This document shows positions 46,915-59,372 of a DNA stretch of 64,000 bases, one piece after another. Under the pieces are notes generated by a model, which saw nothing but the letters and a program-made list of their open reading frames with translations, was not told where the DNA came from and did no database searches. The position numbers and the translations under genes were made by a program. Position 1 is the stretch's first letter. Each line of letters begins with the position of its first letter. Source of the stretch: Tillandsia leiboldiana (lineage: Eukaryota > Streptophyta > Magnoliopsida > Poales > Bromeliaceae); NCBI GenBank assembly GCA_029204045.2, contig CM055064.1, forward strand, positions 5,924,873 to 5,988,872, read 5' to 3'.

Positions 46915-49900
46915 TGTAGTGGCCCTGATCCCCGTGTAGCTTTCCCCCGTGATCCGCGATATGAAACACCTATTATTGGTGTGTCAGGCCCGCAACGCGT
47001 TAATTGGACGTGTTAGACGGACTTAGTGAGGTTTCTAGATCAAGCCTGTCTTCCGGCTGTTTTTGCCGAATTTTCGAAGTGGTTTCAGGCTAATCGGAGG
47101 CCGGATTTGGATTCAGCGTGGAAAAACGTTGAAAAACGGCTATTTGATTGTATTTTTCTGAGTCTGGACGCCCAAAAAGGGGCACCCGGAAGTTTTCGGT
47201 GCATTTGGGTGCACGGGGGAGCCGTGGACCGGCTGGGGTGCCATGTGGCGGCCGCTGATTGGCTGGCGCACGCAGCGCGGTCCATGGGAGCCGCGCAGGT
47301 GCAGTGGACCGGGTGCGGGGACGCGTGGCAGCTCCTGGTTGGCGGGCTCACGGGGCGCGGTCCACGAAGGCGCGCGGCGGGTGCAGTGGACCGGGGCGGG
47401 CCACGTGGCGGCCCCGGGTTGGCTGGCTCACGTGCGCGCGGTGCACGCAGCGCGGGGGGCAGGCGGGGCAGGGCCGACGTGCGGGAAGGTGCGGGGCAGG
47501 TGGCCGCCGTACACGGGGCACCAGGTGGCGCCCTGCGATTGGCGGGGCGCCACCCACCCCGCTGACCCGGTCGGGCCACGTGTCCGCGCCGGAGCAGCCC
47601 CGCACACGCTGTTCCCTGTTCGGGACACGTGTCGGGCGTTGGGAGATTCGGGCGCTTGTCATTTGGCTTCCCTGGGCACGTTTTTGGCGGTCGAAACTTT
47701 CGGGCGCTCAGAACTTCGGCCTAAAACCGAAGTGACCCTCTTTTTTGGGCCGGGACTATAAATAGGCCTCCTCCTCCTCCTTTCTCTATTTTTTTGGGGT
47801 TTTTCCGAGAGGAGGGCATAAGCAAAGTTGTTCCTCACCTTGTTTTCTATCTCTCGACAGATTTGTGGGATTTTAGGAGGCCGCGATATCGACGTCTTCG
47901 GCGATTCGGCGCACTTCGACGTTCCTCTTTCGGTGGCCTTTACGGTCGTAGTTCAGTCCGAGGGCTCCCCTGGGCCACCTCGAGGGAGTTTTGAGACGAT
48001 TTCTGTGGCAGAGTGTTCACGAGAGGTAGGCCTTCGTTTTTCGTGTTGATTACCTTGCTCCGTTTCGAGTTTTTGGTAGGGTTTTCGAGGCAGCTTTTGA
48101 CCCCCCTTTTTCTGCAACAACGTTTTAGACAGCGAAACTTGTTTGATTTTTATCTTGGTGCCCGATTATCGGATTTCAGCCTATGAGGACTTGATCGACA
48201 TCTACTCTTCACGAGGATCGCAGTCGTATTTTTATTGGAATTTTTAGAGGACATCTCAAAGGTGATATTTTGACTTCTTCCGGACTTCTGTAGAGTTGTG
48301 ATTTTGGGGATTTGTGCTTACCGCGGTGTTTTGTTTGTATCTCAGTGACCGGGAGGAGTTTTTGGATGTTTTTTGACTCGTTGAAATCGTGGGAACCTGA
48401 GGTGTATCCACGTTCAGTTTCGACTCACTTGAACCCCGGATCATCGCGCTTCAGGTGGGTTGCTTCGTCTCCAAAACCGGTGGATGGTTCCCTAATTCTA
48501 TTGAATAGTAAGCATGCATGATTGTGGGATGTGTTAGAATGCATGTTAGAGAGAGAGATGATGTCCTTCTTGTGTCGTTATTGAGATCATGTTGGTTAAT
48601 ATTCCCTGATCATGTTTTAGTTAAACTAAATGTTATTATTGGAACTTGACCTAGCACCCCGTCATATGCTGCATGTTTAACCAGACTAGTAGAGAACCTT
48701 CACTTGGGCTAGGTTTTTTTATACTTTAGACATCCACACTTTACGTTATATCCCTGGGCATAGTGTTTTCCTCGTCCGGGTAGTGGGCCGAGTGGTCGGA
48801 ATTTCTCTTAGTGTAGGATGCATGTTACACTCGTGCTTGGGGGCCGAGTGGAGTCTGAGAGATGTAGCTAGTCTTGTAGCAGCGGCGGGAGCCGTTTGGG
48901 TAAACGGTGGTCCCGGGTTGTCGAGTTCTCCGATTTATTTGTCGCCACGGTGTTCGTGGCAGTGGTGTACCAGTGAGAGTAGGACCTTGAATCCAGAATC
49001 TTTTTGGACACACATGATTTTAGTAAACCAATATTTTCCTTCCAAATGTCGAAGGGTCGCCGGAGTCTGCTCTTGTCTGATTGGGCGAAGGTATTAGCCC
49101 TTCGGGATTTGGGAATAAAAACTTATTTTCTAACTGATTTTCCTAAAAATAGCTAAAATTTATTAAAATGGGTTTTCTTAAATCAAGATGGTTTTACAAA
49201 AAAAGGAACTACTTTTAGTCCTCACCCCGCGTGGGTTCGAGTGAAAATGGTTTTCGGTAATAAATGTCACCTTTTCTGTAAACTTTTTCACCCGAGAGAG
49301 AGCTCGAGTGATCTGGATTCTAAGGGCTGTCTTTTTCTTTGGGTCGAGAACAACGAGAGGCTATGCCTAGAGTCTGTTCTTGTTTGATTTGGATTGTAGG
49401 TTCTAGTCTTTCGGGGTTTTCGGACCCTTCATTGTTGTCGGCTGTGGAGTATACCCAGCTAGTGAGTTTGCATGTTGAGTTGATATCCTATTTAGGGAGC
49501 CGTTGGGTTAACGGCGGTCTTGGCTGTCGAGTATTTCCAGCCTGTGAGTTAGAGATGTGATATGGGTACTGTCGATCTTGTTGATCGTGGATTGGATTAT
49601 AGCCTGCATGAGCCATATTGAGCTCGACAGAGATGCACAGATACTTTCCTCGGTGGGGTTGCGCCCCTCGAGTGCCACTCCGGAGCTGGGCCTGTTACTT
49701 TGCTATCGCGACTTGTCAACGCAATCCCTCTGGCTGGGCCTTTTTTTAGGCAGTCACAGACGCCCTACGTAAGTCCAGTCCTCAATGGATGTAATGGCAG
49801 TAGGTAGGCGCAGGTTTGACTGGACCCTATATGGCAGTCAGTGTAGATTGGGTGATTATTTTATCGAGAGATAGTAGATGCATCTTGTTTCTTTTTTATC

Positions 49901-50491
49901 ACCCATTGAGCATCTAGATAGAGACATGGTAGCTGTAGAGTTATTTCCAGCCTTTCCTTCATAGTACTGCACTTGTTACTTTATGCCTCTAGTAGACTTA
50001 GTGGGCAGACCGTCGGGCTTGGTGGCGGTACCCGCTGAGAACTACGTGTTGGTGTAGTTCTCACACCCGCTGGGGGTTCCCCCCCCCCCCCCCCCTTTCA
50101 TCTTTCCTCTTATTTGTTTTGTAGAGTCTTCTGCGGGAGTTGCTGATCCTTCTGTTGCTGATCGAGGTGAGGGAGTCGCGAGCTAGTTCCCTACCCGTCC
50201 TTGGAGTATAGTGGTACCCTTTTTAGAGCTTTGTAGTACAGTCTGCTGGATTTTAGTAGATAGTTACTTTTGAGAGTTTTTTTTTTTAGAGACTTATGTA
50301 TTGTAAAGTTCAGATCTGTACTATTTGGAGTTGAACATTTATGTTTCAGTAGTTTATTTTATAGCTCTGATATTTGTATAGTTGTAGTTTCATCTTTTGC
50401 AGGTTGGACGCTTCATCTATGCGGGGCTTCCCGTATGGGCGGCGGATCTGTTAGCGAGCCCGGGTCGCAGTTTCGACTCCAGGGCGTGACA
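46915..50491 (+). mobile_element. Solo LTR G (3.58 kb)
   Basis: Perfect aaaat duplicates at 46910-46914 and 50492-50496. It starts TGTAGTGGCCCTGATCCC and ends CCAGGGCGTGACA. U3 (47220-47640) is GC-rich with several CCACGTGG and ACACGTGT boxes. A TATA box is at 47757. There is a C17 run at 50079-50095. No interior or coding sequence; the long frames at 47026-47761 are compositional. Confidence 0.93.
47757..47765 (+). promoter_or_regulatory. TATA box of solo LTR G
   Basis: TATAAATAG in gggactataaataggcctcc, at the U3/R junction as in element A. Confidence 0.75.
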
Positions 50492-51088
50492 AAAATTCTT
50501 ACCAGAATGCACACGGAAAAGTGACAGGACCAGTACCCCCTTTATATAGAGTTCAGATCGATTTTCTATCAAAGTTTGATTAAGATTCTATTTAATTTAA
50601 ATAGATAGGAAATGAATAAGATATACTATATCAAGTAGTTTTATATCTATTAGGATTGGCATTTATTTATAGTAAATCCAAATTTGAATATAATTAATTA
50701 GGCCATATATATAAAAATCCTAACAATCTCCAACTTGGCCTATATTAATTATATTTTATGAACGAATTTTCTATACTCCAAACTTTATTGCGCATTATTG
50801 GAGATTTTATGGTCAAATATCTTAGAACTTACTTAATCCTTAACTCAAACTAAAGGACTATAATGATACGAACTATGGTAATCCACCTCTCTATATTAAA
50901 ATTTTCCTTCCATAATTACCATATCATCTTTATCTCCTAACCAAGTATTTTATATGGCACAACTTTATAAATAAACTGAGAAACATATGTCCATTCGTTA
51001 ACAAATAAAACTTTATACCTATTAAACGGTCCAACATAACTGCATCAAAACTATAATTTTATTGAAAGAAAATATAAATGTTATAATT

Positions 51089-51365
51089 TCACATATTAAA
51101 AGAACTAATCAGACCCATACTACTAACATGATATTTATATGACCCAGGTGCTAGTCTCTTGGTCATTGGGTCTGCAATTATACACTTGGTACTGATGTAT
51201 TGAATTGTAACATAACCTTCATCTATCTTCTCTCTCAGAACAAGATACTTGGTGTCAAAATATTTACACCCAGTTATAATCTTATTATTATTGGCAAAGG
51301 AAACTGCAGCTAAACTATTACAGAAAATACTTATTGGACGAGCAATAGAGTTTACAATCTTTAAG
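51089..51365 (-). pseudogene. copia F RNase H, C-terminal part
   Basis: Minus-strand frame with FCNSLAAVSFANNN, YFDTKYLVLREKIDEGYVTI and STKCIIADPMTKRLAP, the standard C-terminal block of plant copia RNase H. The catalytic Asp before the Asn is changed (C-N in place of C-D-N-type). It is cut at 51365 by solo LTR H; the reading frame continues at 54761 on the other side. Confidence 0.88.
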
Positions 51366-54300
51366 TGTGGTGGCCCGAACTCCTGTATTACTTGACTGAG
51401 AGGTCCGTGGTGAGAAAACACTTATTATTGGCGTATCAGGTCCGTAACGGGGCAAACGGATGTAAAAAAAGGACTCAGTGCGCGAAAATTAGCCGAAATA
51501 GGCTAAACGGGCCTATTGGGCCCATTTCCTCTCGGGCCAGGTCCATGGCCCAAGGTGTGTAAGCCGGGTCCACGCAAGGGAGGAGAAGCCACGCGTCGGC
51601 GTGGGGCTGGCCGACCGGCGCACATGTGGCGCACGCCCATTGGTGATGCGCCCGCGTGCGCCAGGCGGCGCGCAGCTTCCCCGCGCGCGCCATGTGCCGC
51701 GCGCGGGTTGGCTGGCGCCGGGGGCCGCTTGATCGGCCGTGGGGATCTGCGGATTAGTGCCGCGTGTCCTACGCCCTCTCTCACACACTCCTGCTGGCTT
51801 GGCTATCCCCGAACCTCCCCCGAACTGCTTTTGCAGTAGCTCCTTTGGCTATAAACAGCCCTTCTTCTCTCCAATTCCAGATTTTTGGACTTTGGTTTTT
51901 TTCCCTGAGATATCTAGAGCTCCTCCATCTTCTGCTTCTTTTTCTTCTTCACCTGTTATTGAGCTTGGGGGGTGTTGTTGTGGACCTGTAGCTGTGCAAG
52001 TGGAGGAAGAACACTTGAAGCCATTTTTAGCTCGCTTTCGTCGCATTTCAGTGCAGAAACTCTACAGGACTCATCTTTTGGAGTTTTGGCCTAATTGTTG
52101 ATTCTGCATCTTCAAAAGAGGTAGATCTATAACTTTAGTATTCAACACTTTGGCTAGATCTTGAGTTTTATCAGAGTTTTTAAGCCATCTTTGGGACCCT
52201 TGTGCACAGCCTGGGATTTTAGATAATGCCCAGTATTTTCCCTCCCCTGGACCGTAGGAGTGGAATTTTGGGGTGATTTTTGCGAGAAAATATTTAGAAC
52301 TCGAAGATCTACAACTTTGGTACATATCACTTTATCTAGATTTGAAGTTTTCTGGGAGTTTATTAGCCTTATTTGAAGAACTTGTGCACAGATTGGATTT
52401 TTGATAGTTGAAAGTAATTATGAAAATTCTCTTTCATTTGTTCATAAATTTTGGAGTTTTTTGACTTGATTTTCATCTACTCTCGAAGAGGAATCCAGTG
52501 GTACATTTCTTGCAAAATTTGGAGCTCATTTACCTAGGTAAATTTATCAATCTTTCAGCCTCTGTTTTCATGTTCACAGCAGGATTATGTTTGGATGTTG
52601 TTTTGATAATTGGATTTTGGGGACGCAGATTTTGGGTTAATTCGTGGCTATTTTGGACATATTCTTAGAATCAAGGTGAACATTTTTCCTTTCGGTTGTA
52701 GTTAAAAATTCTGTATGGATTGGTCCCTATTTTTACTTGGAAATTGACGTTAAAATTTGATGTATGTTTGGACAGTATTGGACCTTTTTGTAAATTGAAA
52801 AATTAAGAGAGGCCTAAGATGGGTTCTTAAGCTTTGGAAGATGATTCTTGGATAGAGGGAAACCTAGATTTACTATTTGGAGTGTAAAATTAAGGTATTG
52901 CACTCAAATATTTAATCTATTTTTAAAGGGGTTACTTGCTGGAATTTTTTGAAGATCTGCGCAACGATTTTGTTTTGATGATTGTGCTCAATCCGACAGT
53001 GATCTCGGGGCGATTCTTCATGCGTTGGATTCATAACAGACGGGAGATCGTGCAGCCGAATTTTAGCACGATCGAACTTCGGATCATCGAGCTACCAGGT
53101 AGGTTGTTGAGCACCTCCAAAATTACGATTTACCCACTCGGGCTATTGGATTTCCATTTGTTATAGTTGGTTGTTGTTTCCCTATTCCTTGGTAATTCTT
53201 GATTGAATATACATATTTATGTGATGTTAAATGATCCTTAACCTATCCATGTGTGAATATTTTGTTTGGTGAATGTTGCACTACCCTAAATGATGTTGAT
53301 CATAAATGACACTCCTTAACCTATCCTATGTGAGAGTAAATAGGTAATTGATCATTAACCTACACTATGTGAGATTGGATGGTTCATGTGAGGGTGGTCG
53401 GTTATTTATGTGAGAATAGCTATCTTCATTAATCTTGATCTAACTTATGTGAGATTGACCCCTATTCATGGTTTTAGTTCATTCATGAAAGAGATAGTTG
53501 TTGTTAGTTGAGATTTATTCCTTATGAAATTTAGTGTGATTCATGACTCCTAAACCGGTCAAATGAGATTGAATGTTGTTGGTTATTTCTAGAACAAAAG
53601 CATGCTTGAATGGTCATCTAGATAAGCCACTTTTTTTCTGCTACATGATCATGTTGGAATTGACTTAGGAGAAAACTTGCTATTTCCATTACTTCTCTCC
53701 TCGTATGTTGTGTTGCTTGGGGTTGTGAGCACGGTTTGGGATAGTGTAGTTGGGATTATCGAGTCGGTGTGAGATATCACCGGGTTGTTGACTCGTGGGA
53801 TGTTGCGGCAACCGCGGATATTGGGTCGTTGACCGGTTGTTGATTTTGCATCAGATTGGGGCCGAGATTTCTATTAGTGGATAGAGTCTTCCACTTTGAG
53901 TATAGTTATGACCATTACCTGCTATTTGAGACACTTGACTGAGTACGTTGTGCTATCGGTGGTACATAGCTAGGTGTAGCCGATTATGATGGTTGAGTAG
54001 GCGACTGGACTGATACTTGATTACGCTTGCACGTTGGTGGTACATAGCTGGGTATAGCCGATTGTGATAGTTGTACAGATCCACTAGTTTGGGTTTACCT
54101 CGGCGGTTATTTTACACTGATGCATGCATTTACAGCTATTATCATTCATCATAGCATTAGAGGAATTGTAGTGGTAGCTTTTCCTTATCAGCGGATTTAT
54201 TTACAGTTTTACCACTTACCCTTTTTTTTCTTGCCTCTGGTAGACTTAGTAGGTACGTCGGACTTTGAAAATTTACCCACTGAAGGTTACTAGTTTTACT

Positions 54301-54756
54301 AGTAGTTCTCACACCCTCTGTTGCTCTCCCTCTCTCTTTCTTCCCTTATTTTGCAGAGTCTTCTGCGGCGGCTGCGAGTCCGTCGACCGCCAACCGAGGT
54401 AAGGGAATTACCGAGTAGTTAGATCTCCTGCCAGTGTGAAAGAGAGAGACTATATTAGACATTTTATTGTATCCCTGTTACTCAGACTGATATATTTTTA
54501 TTTTTGGGTCTGGCTTTAGTCAGCTGGATGTCTTTTATTTTTGAGAGAGTTGAGAGTTGATGTTGTACCTTATTACTGTTTTATTTTTAGTTCCAGTATG
54601 AGATGTTTCAATTTTTAGTTTACAGCTCTATAGTTGTGCTCTTTTATGTTCATCTTATATCTGAGTAGGTTTTACGCTTCGTGTACGTGAAAAATTCCGT
54701 GTGCACGGCGGATCTGGTGACGAGCCCGGGTTCTGCTTTACACCCGGGGCATGACA
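51366..54756 (+). mobile_element. Solo LTR H (3.39 kb) inside copia F
   Basis: Perfect ttaag duplicates at 51361-51365 and 54757-54761. It starts TGTGGTGGCCCGAACTCC and ends CCCGGGGCATGACA. U3 is GC-rich (51540-51730) and the TATA box (TATAAACAG) is at 51850. The interior at 53300-53500 has repeated cttaacctatcc/tatgtgag phrases. No coding sequence. Confidence 0.93.
51850..51858 (+). promoter_or_regulatory. TATA box of solo LTR H
   Basis: TATAAACAG in tttggctataaacagccctt. Confidence 0.7.
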
Positions 54757-55986
54757 TTAAGTCTATGATAAAATTCCCAAACCAAATAGCCTGTGATGTG
54801 GTCTCATAACATGCAATGTACTCTGTAGCCATGGTCGAAAGGGCAGTATCACTTTGTTTGCTACTCTTCCATGAAATCACTGCACCAGTGAGTAGAAAAA
54901 TATTCCCAATTGTAGACTTTCTGGTATCTGGGCATCCAGTAAAATCGGAGTTCAAGTACCTGATCAGTTCCAAGTGATATGATCTCCTGTATATCAGCAT
55001 ATGATCCAAAGTACCTTTCAAGTACCTCATAACCTTCTTAGCAGCATTCCAATGCTCAATACCCTAGATTACTTTGATATCTGCCAAGTAATCTAACTAC
55101 AAAAGCAATATCCAGACATGTGCATGTCTGTACATACATAAGACTACCAATTGCAGAGGTATAGGGTATGTTTTTAATCTGTTCAATTTCTAATTGGTTC
55201 TCGGGACATTGAAAAGCATTCAGTACCCCTTTCGGGACAAAGCAACACTGGGTTTACAATTATGCAGTTCAAAATTTTTCAAAACTTTCTTTATGTAGGC
55301 CTTTTGAGATACCTTTATGCATATTCCTTTTTAATTTCAATACCAAGAATATATGAGGCCTCACCTAAGTCTTTCATTTCAAAATATTAAAAAAAAAAAT
55401 CGTTAGTATTATGCAATAGCCCAAAATCATTACTAGCAAGCAAAAGATCATCAACATAATGGACAAATAAAAATTATTTTAATTCCACCAACCTTCAAAT
55501 ATATACATTGATCAATAATATTTTCTTTAAAACCAAAGATCAATATGGTTTTTTTAAAAAAATGTTAATACCATTATCCAGGAGGGGGGTGGCGCTATTT
55601 TTGTCCATATATTGCTTTCTTTACTTTGCATACCAAGTGCTCCTTTTTTTTCGCAAGAATACTTCAGGCTGACTCATATACATATCTTCATGGAGATCTC
55701 GAGATCGAAATGAGCAACTAGAACCATAATAACACAAAAAAATTCCTTTCTAGATATCGAAGAGAAAATCTCTTTATAGTTAATGCATTCTTTTTGAGTA
55801 AACCCTTTTGCCGCAAAACAGACCTTGTATCTCTCTATATTACCTTTGGAATCCTATTTGGTTTTATAAACCCACTTGCATCCTACAGGTTTAACTCCTA
55901 TAGATGACTCAATAAGATCCCATACCTTGTTGTGGTTTATGGATTCAATCTCATCTTTCATGGTATTATACCATTCGTTGCATTAC
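54757..55986 (-). pseudogene. copia F reverse transcriptase and RNase H, N-terminal part, decayed
   Basis: The best part (55030 down to 54757) reads MRYLKGTLDHMLIYRR, LIRYLNSDFTGCPDTRKSTI and ISWKSSKQSDTALSTMATEY, the start of copia RNase H. Upstream (55031-55986) RT motifs remain in broken frames: KPVGCKWVYKTK near 55870, FDLEISMKMYM near 55690, and a decayed core with A-rich insertions at 55390-55560. Multiple stops and frameshifts. Confidence 0.85.
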
Positions 55987-56826
55987 TGTCATGCCCCGGG
56001 GTTCTTTCTATAAATTTATTTTAAGGAAACCAGTGGAAAAACATATAATTTTATTTTTTTAAAATACCTTTGAATACACCCCGAGACGCGCACAGAACCG
56101 CCACATAGACAGAGCCGCCACATGGAGAAAGGTTCCCCAATAAAATCGGACAGAATCCTCCCTGCACATGCATGGCGTAAGACCTTAATACAACAGCAAC
56201 CACACATACAACCACAACGAGAAACAAAAACTAACAGAAGGTAATCAAAGAACAACATAATCCACAGTTATAAATCAGCTACAACGACTATAAAGTTCAG
56301 AATTTTTTTCTAGAAATCTAAAGAGGGTATTAATTTTAGCTTTATGAGGACTAAATTCTCAAAAATTTTATCACCGGTTTGTTGGTGAATCAGCACTAAA
56401 GGGAGTGGTTAAGTCCGTTTTTGAATTCGCTAAGACAGTATTAGAGAGCCCTGTTCCAAGCTTTGATCATGGACGATCCATTGTGTCTTCGCTTTTCGTT
56501 CAGATTGTTCCTAGTTTAATAGATTTATTCAGTTTAATTGGTGTAGCCGTTGTAGCTGATTTATAAATGTGGATTATGTTGTTCTTTGATTATCTTCTGT
56601 TTGTTGTCGTTTCTCGTTGTGGTTGTATGTGTGGTTGCTGTTGTATTCAGGTATTACGCCGTGTATGTAAATGGGGGATTCTATCCGTTTGTACAGGAGA
56701 ACCTCTGTCCATGTGGCGGGTCTGTGCGCGTCTCAGGGTGTATTCAAAGGTGTTTAAAAAAATATATACATTTTTTCGCTAGTTTCCTTAAAAATAAATT
56801 TACAGAAAAGATCCCGGGGCGTGACA
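55987..56826 (+). repeat. Abnormal LTR of element I: about 290-bp inverted arms around a 250-bp core
   Basis: The left arm (55987-56290, TGTCATGCCCCGGGG...) is the reverse complement of the right arm (56539-56826, ...CCCGGGGCGTGACA), with small differences and a few short indels. The right arm is a normal gypsy LTR 3' end next to the primer site. The left arm stands where U3 should be. Confidence 0.75.
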
Positions 56827-57021
56827 GATTAAGATGATATCAGAGAGAGGCTCAACCATGATTTAGGATGACTTATAGGATGATTTTAGGCATCTAGGCA
56901 CGCGAGAGTGTGGGGTTGGTTTGGGCTTAGGTTCCGGTGAGTTGAGTCGAGTCGAATTGAGTCGAGTTGAGTCTAGTCAGTTTATTTCTAACTTGACTCT
57001 AACTCTGTCTGTTTTCAGCAC

Positions 57022-57960
57022 ATGGCACACAGGAGACGTCCCACAAGGGACGGAGGTAGTCGATGCCCTGATACCGTAGCGTCTGGTGTTGTAGACCGTG
57101 TCCGACGACCGGAGGAGCAGGTGGCCATATTGGCCGGATTAGTCCAACATGTGGTGCAACAACATGTTGCACCTGGTGCTGGCCAGGCTCCACTGTCGGG
57201 ATCGGATGCAGGTGTAGCCGCGTGTGTTGCTACTGTTGTGGCCCACGAGGCGGCTGGTGCCATTGCCAGTGCTGACTCAGTTGGTGTGCCACTTATGGGT
57301 ATTGCGGCAACCATTCCCATGACGACTGTGGCAACCACTGTGGTTACGCCGGTGATCGATGGCCCTGGACCTAAAGGCGCCGCCTGTGTTACACCCAATG
57401 CGACGACATTTACTATATCTGCTGAAGGTGATAAACCCCCTGGTAGTGGAGCGAGCCCGGGTAGAGGTAAGCTTGGCGGAGTTTGAAAGGATTGCCCCAC
57501 CGGAGCTCCCGAGTAAAGACCCGGATCCTACACATAAAAAGGTTACGAAAAAGATGCGAGCAAGAAGCAGCCTCTTTCGAGACTTCTGGCTAGCTTTTCG
57601 AATGATAAAAAGCCACCCAAGCATCCCCGAACCCAGTTAACTACTAGAAGTGCATCGTCGGCCAATCAGCTGCGGGATGACCGACCCTGCATGATTTGCG
57701 GTCGAGCACACTTGGTGACCGCGTGCCCTCAGCAACGGGACCACTGCTTCAAATGTGGTTAGTCGGGACATTTGCGACAGAGCTGCCTAGGGGCAACCGA
57801 CCGATATGGGGTGCTGCTTCCTCTTCTACCACATCACACCAGGTTGCTGGCAAGAGTACTCATGACATGGCTCGACCAGAGAACGGCGTGTTTGGGCACA
57901 CTAGTGCAAGTATAAAACTTCCGTATATGAGCTTACCCTATTATGCTGCATAGATTTGTT
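57022..57960 (+). pseudogene. gag of element I, broken
   Basis: It starts at 57022 (MAHRRRPTRDGG) with a short coiled region (VAILAGLVQHVVQQHV), followed by an Ala/Thr/Val-rich stretch and a frame break near 57485. The region 57685-57790 holds two CCHC knuckles, CMICGRAHLVTAC and CFKCG-stop-SGHLRQSC; the TAG lies inside the second. The capsid core seems deleted, since the knuckles come too soon after the N-terminus. Confidence 0.75.
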
Positions 57961-59372
57961 TGGTTTCTTTAAAAGTGTAAGACATACTGTGTTCCTATTT
58001 ATCACTTCGGTGATGGTTTAGTTAGCCTAAAGTTGTTGTCTCTATAGATGAAATCGATTTTAGACCCTCGACTGGTTAGTGAGGATTTGGAATTTATTGT
58101 TAGGCTCGATGTTGTCCTTAGGTTGCATGATTGGGTCTTGTCGGCAAGTGTGGCGTGTTGATTGTTGAAGGGGTGATAGGTGTTGGTTGCACGATCTGGT
58201 TGTGGATTGTCGTGGTGAACACGGCCCTTGAAGCATTAACTAATTGGAACCAATAGGGTTGGGTATCGAGTATTGGTGCTGATCGGTTTAGTGGTTCTGA
58301 ATCCTAAAGAATGGTTTGCCACTTGTATGACTAGAGTAATTCTCGATCGATAAGATTAGTCACACGTGTAGAGTTTAGAACGAGATGAGTGTAACTTCCG
58401 GGAATTTCAGAGTTGCTTCGGTCGTATGTGTACTTATTGGGTGAAGCTATCACCTGTCGATGGATGCATGGTCTACTTGGTTTCAGTGGACACCATCGAC
58501 TGGGCACTCCAAGACTCGAGGCATTTTCGGTAGCTTAGGTGTTTTCCCGATGTTTCCCTGACGAACTATTTGGAATACCTCTGGATCAGAAAAATGAGTT
58601 CCTTAATTTATTCGGATTCCCAACTCGATTCCTATTTTAGGGGTTTCTTTTCGAGTAACCTTGGTTGAGCTGAAGGAACTGGAAGCCAGCTTGAGAGTCT
58701 TTTTCGTCAAGAACTCCAAGTCCGTCGAGTGAATGAGTTTTGTACCTAACGCATGAAATGCTAACTTTTGGTTTCGTGAGGTATCGAGTTGAGGTGAACT
58801 GGCTTCATTATGTGCATTCCGGTAGTATCTAACCATACGGGGATCTTAAGATGAATCTTAGTTGCTCGGAGATGTAGGCTTAGGTGGCATGACAATTATC
58901 ACAATGATTAAAGTGTTAGTGAGTGAAAGTTGAGTGTCAGTGGTTAGCAAGTAAGTGGCTAACCCCTTATACCAGTTTGAAGGTAGGTTTGAATCATGCT
59001 GGATCTCGTCGGGTCACCTCAATTGTTGCAAGGTGATGACACGTTCTAGCTTGTGGTGAGCTAGTTGACAAAGTCGGTTAGTTGGAGCTTATAGTTCAGG
59101 TCTCTAGGGACACGCCCCAATTTGTGTTGGATTAGAGCAAAGGAATAGTTCTTTAATTTATCCTTGGTAGAGCTCGCCTGCAATAGTAGCCTTTGGCGAG
59201 CATTGATTTTGTGTTTTAGGAGCTATTGTGTAGGCATTGGTGTTGGTTCACGATCCATTGAGTTGACATTGGTGTGCGTTCGGTGATTAGGCCAATTGTG
59301 GTAAGGGACTCTTATTCTGGATTTTGCGTTGCGAAGCAAAGTTCTTTGTGTTGGTCGAATTGACTATGAAGG
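57961..59372 (+). pseudogene. Protease/RT remnants of element I
   Basis: Short family-like pieces appear in mixed frames: a protease-RT linker resembling VFPDD-L-GIP near 58535-58600 (cccgatgtttccctgacgaa...) and KELEASL-like text near 58660. No domain is whole, and the stretch codes for nothing now. Confidence 0.45.

Larger units (their letters stand above)
46685..50725 (-). repeat. 3' LTR of copia element F (about 460 bp net), containing solo LTR G
   Basis: Pieces are 46685-46914 and 50497-50725. The end near the polypurine tract starts TGTTAGGATTTTTATATATA; the far end is ATCTATCA. The preceding 5 bp (tcaca) have no visible partner. Confidence 0.75.
46685..55986 (-). mobile_element. Ty1/copia retrotransposon F, 3' part, broken by solo LTRs G and H and cut by element I
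   Basis: On the minus strand: RT/RNase H (55986 to 54757 and 51365 to 51089), a purine tract GGCCAAGTTGGAGATTG, then the 3' LTR from 50725 (TGTTAGGATTTTT) to 46685 (GATCTATCA) with G inside it. Subtracting G leaves an LTR of about 460 bp. The 5' half is missing because element I begins at 55987. The RNase H sequence and the purine tract type fit the large copia group common in plants; I do not assign a lineage. Confidence 0.85.
55987..59372 (+). mobile_element. Decayed Ty3/gypsy element I with an abnormal 5' LTR
   Basis: An 840-bp block with TG...CA ends (55987-56826) is followed by a primer-site-like gattaagatgatatcagag (compare gattagagtggtatcagag in A), then gag from 57022 and heavily decayed pol to where LTR J starts. 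It begins inside copia F, so it was inserted later than F. No 3' LTR is visible before element J. The left flank attac (55982-55986) is the candidate duplicate. Confidence 0.7.

Noticed and set aside
47026..47761. Open frames of 104-179 codons in several frames
   Set aside because: GC-rich U3 of solo LTR G; same reasoning as for the other LTRs.
56016..56837. Cys-rich small frames (MLFFDYLLLVFVSRCGCMCG and similar) seen on both strands
   Set aside because: They are the inverted LTR arms of element I read from each side; similarity between them is due to the inverted repeat, not to a gene family.
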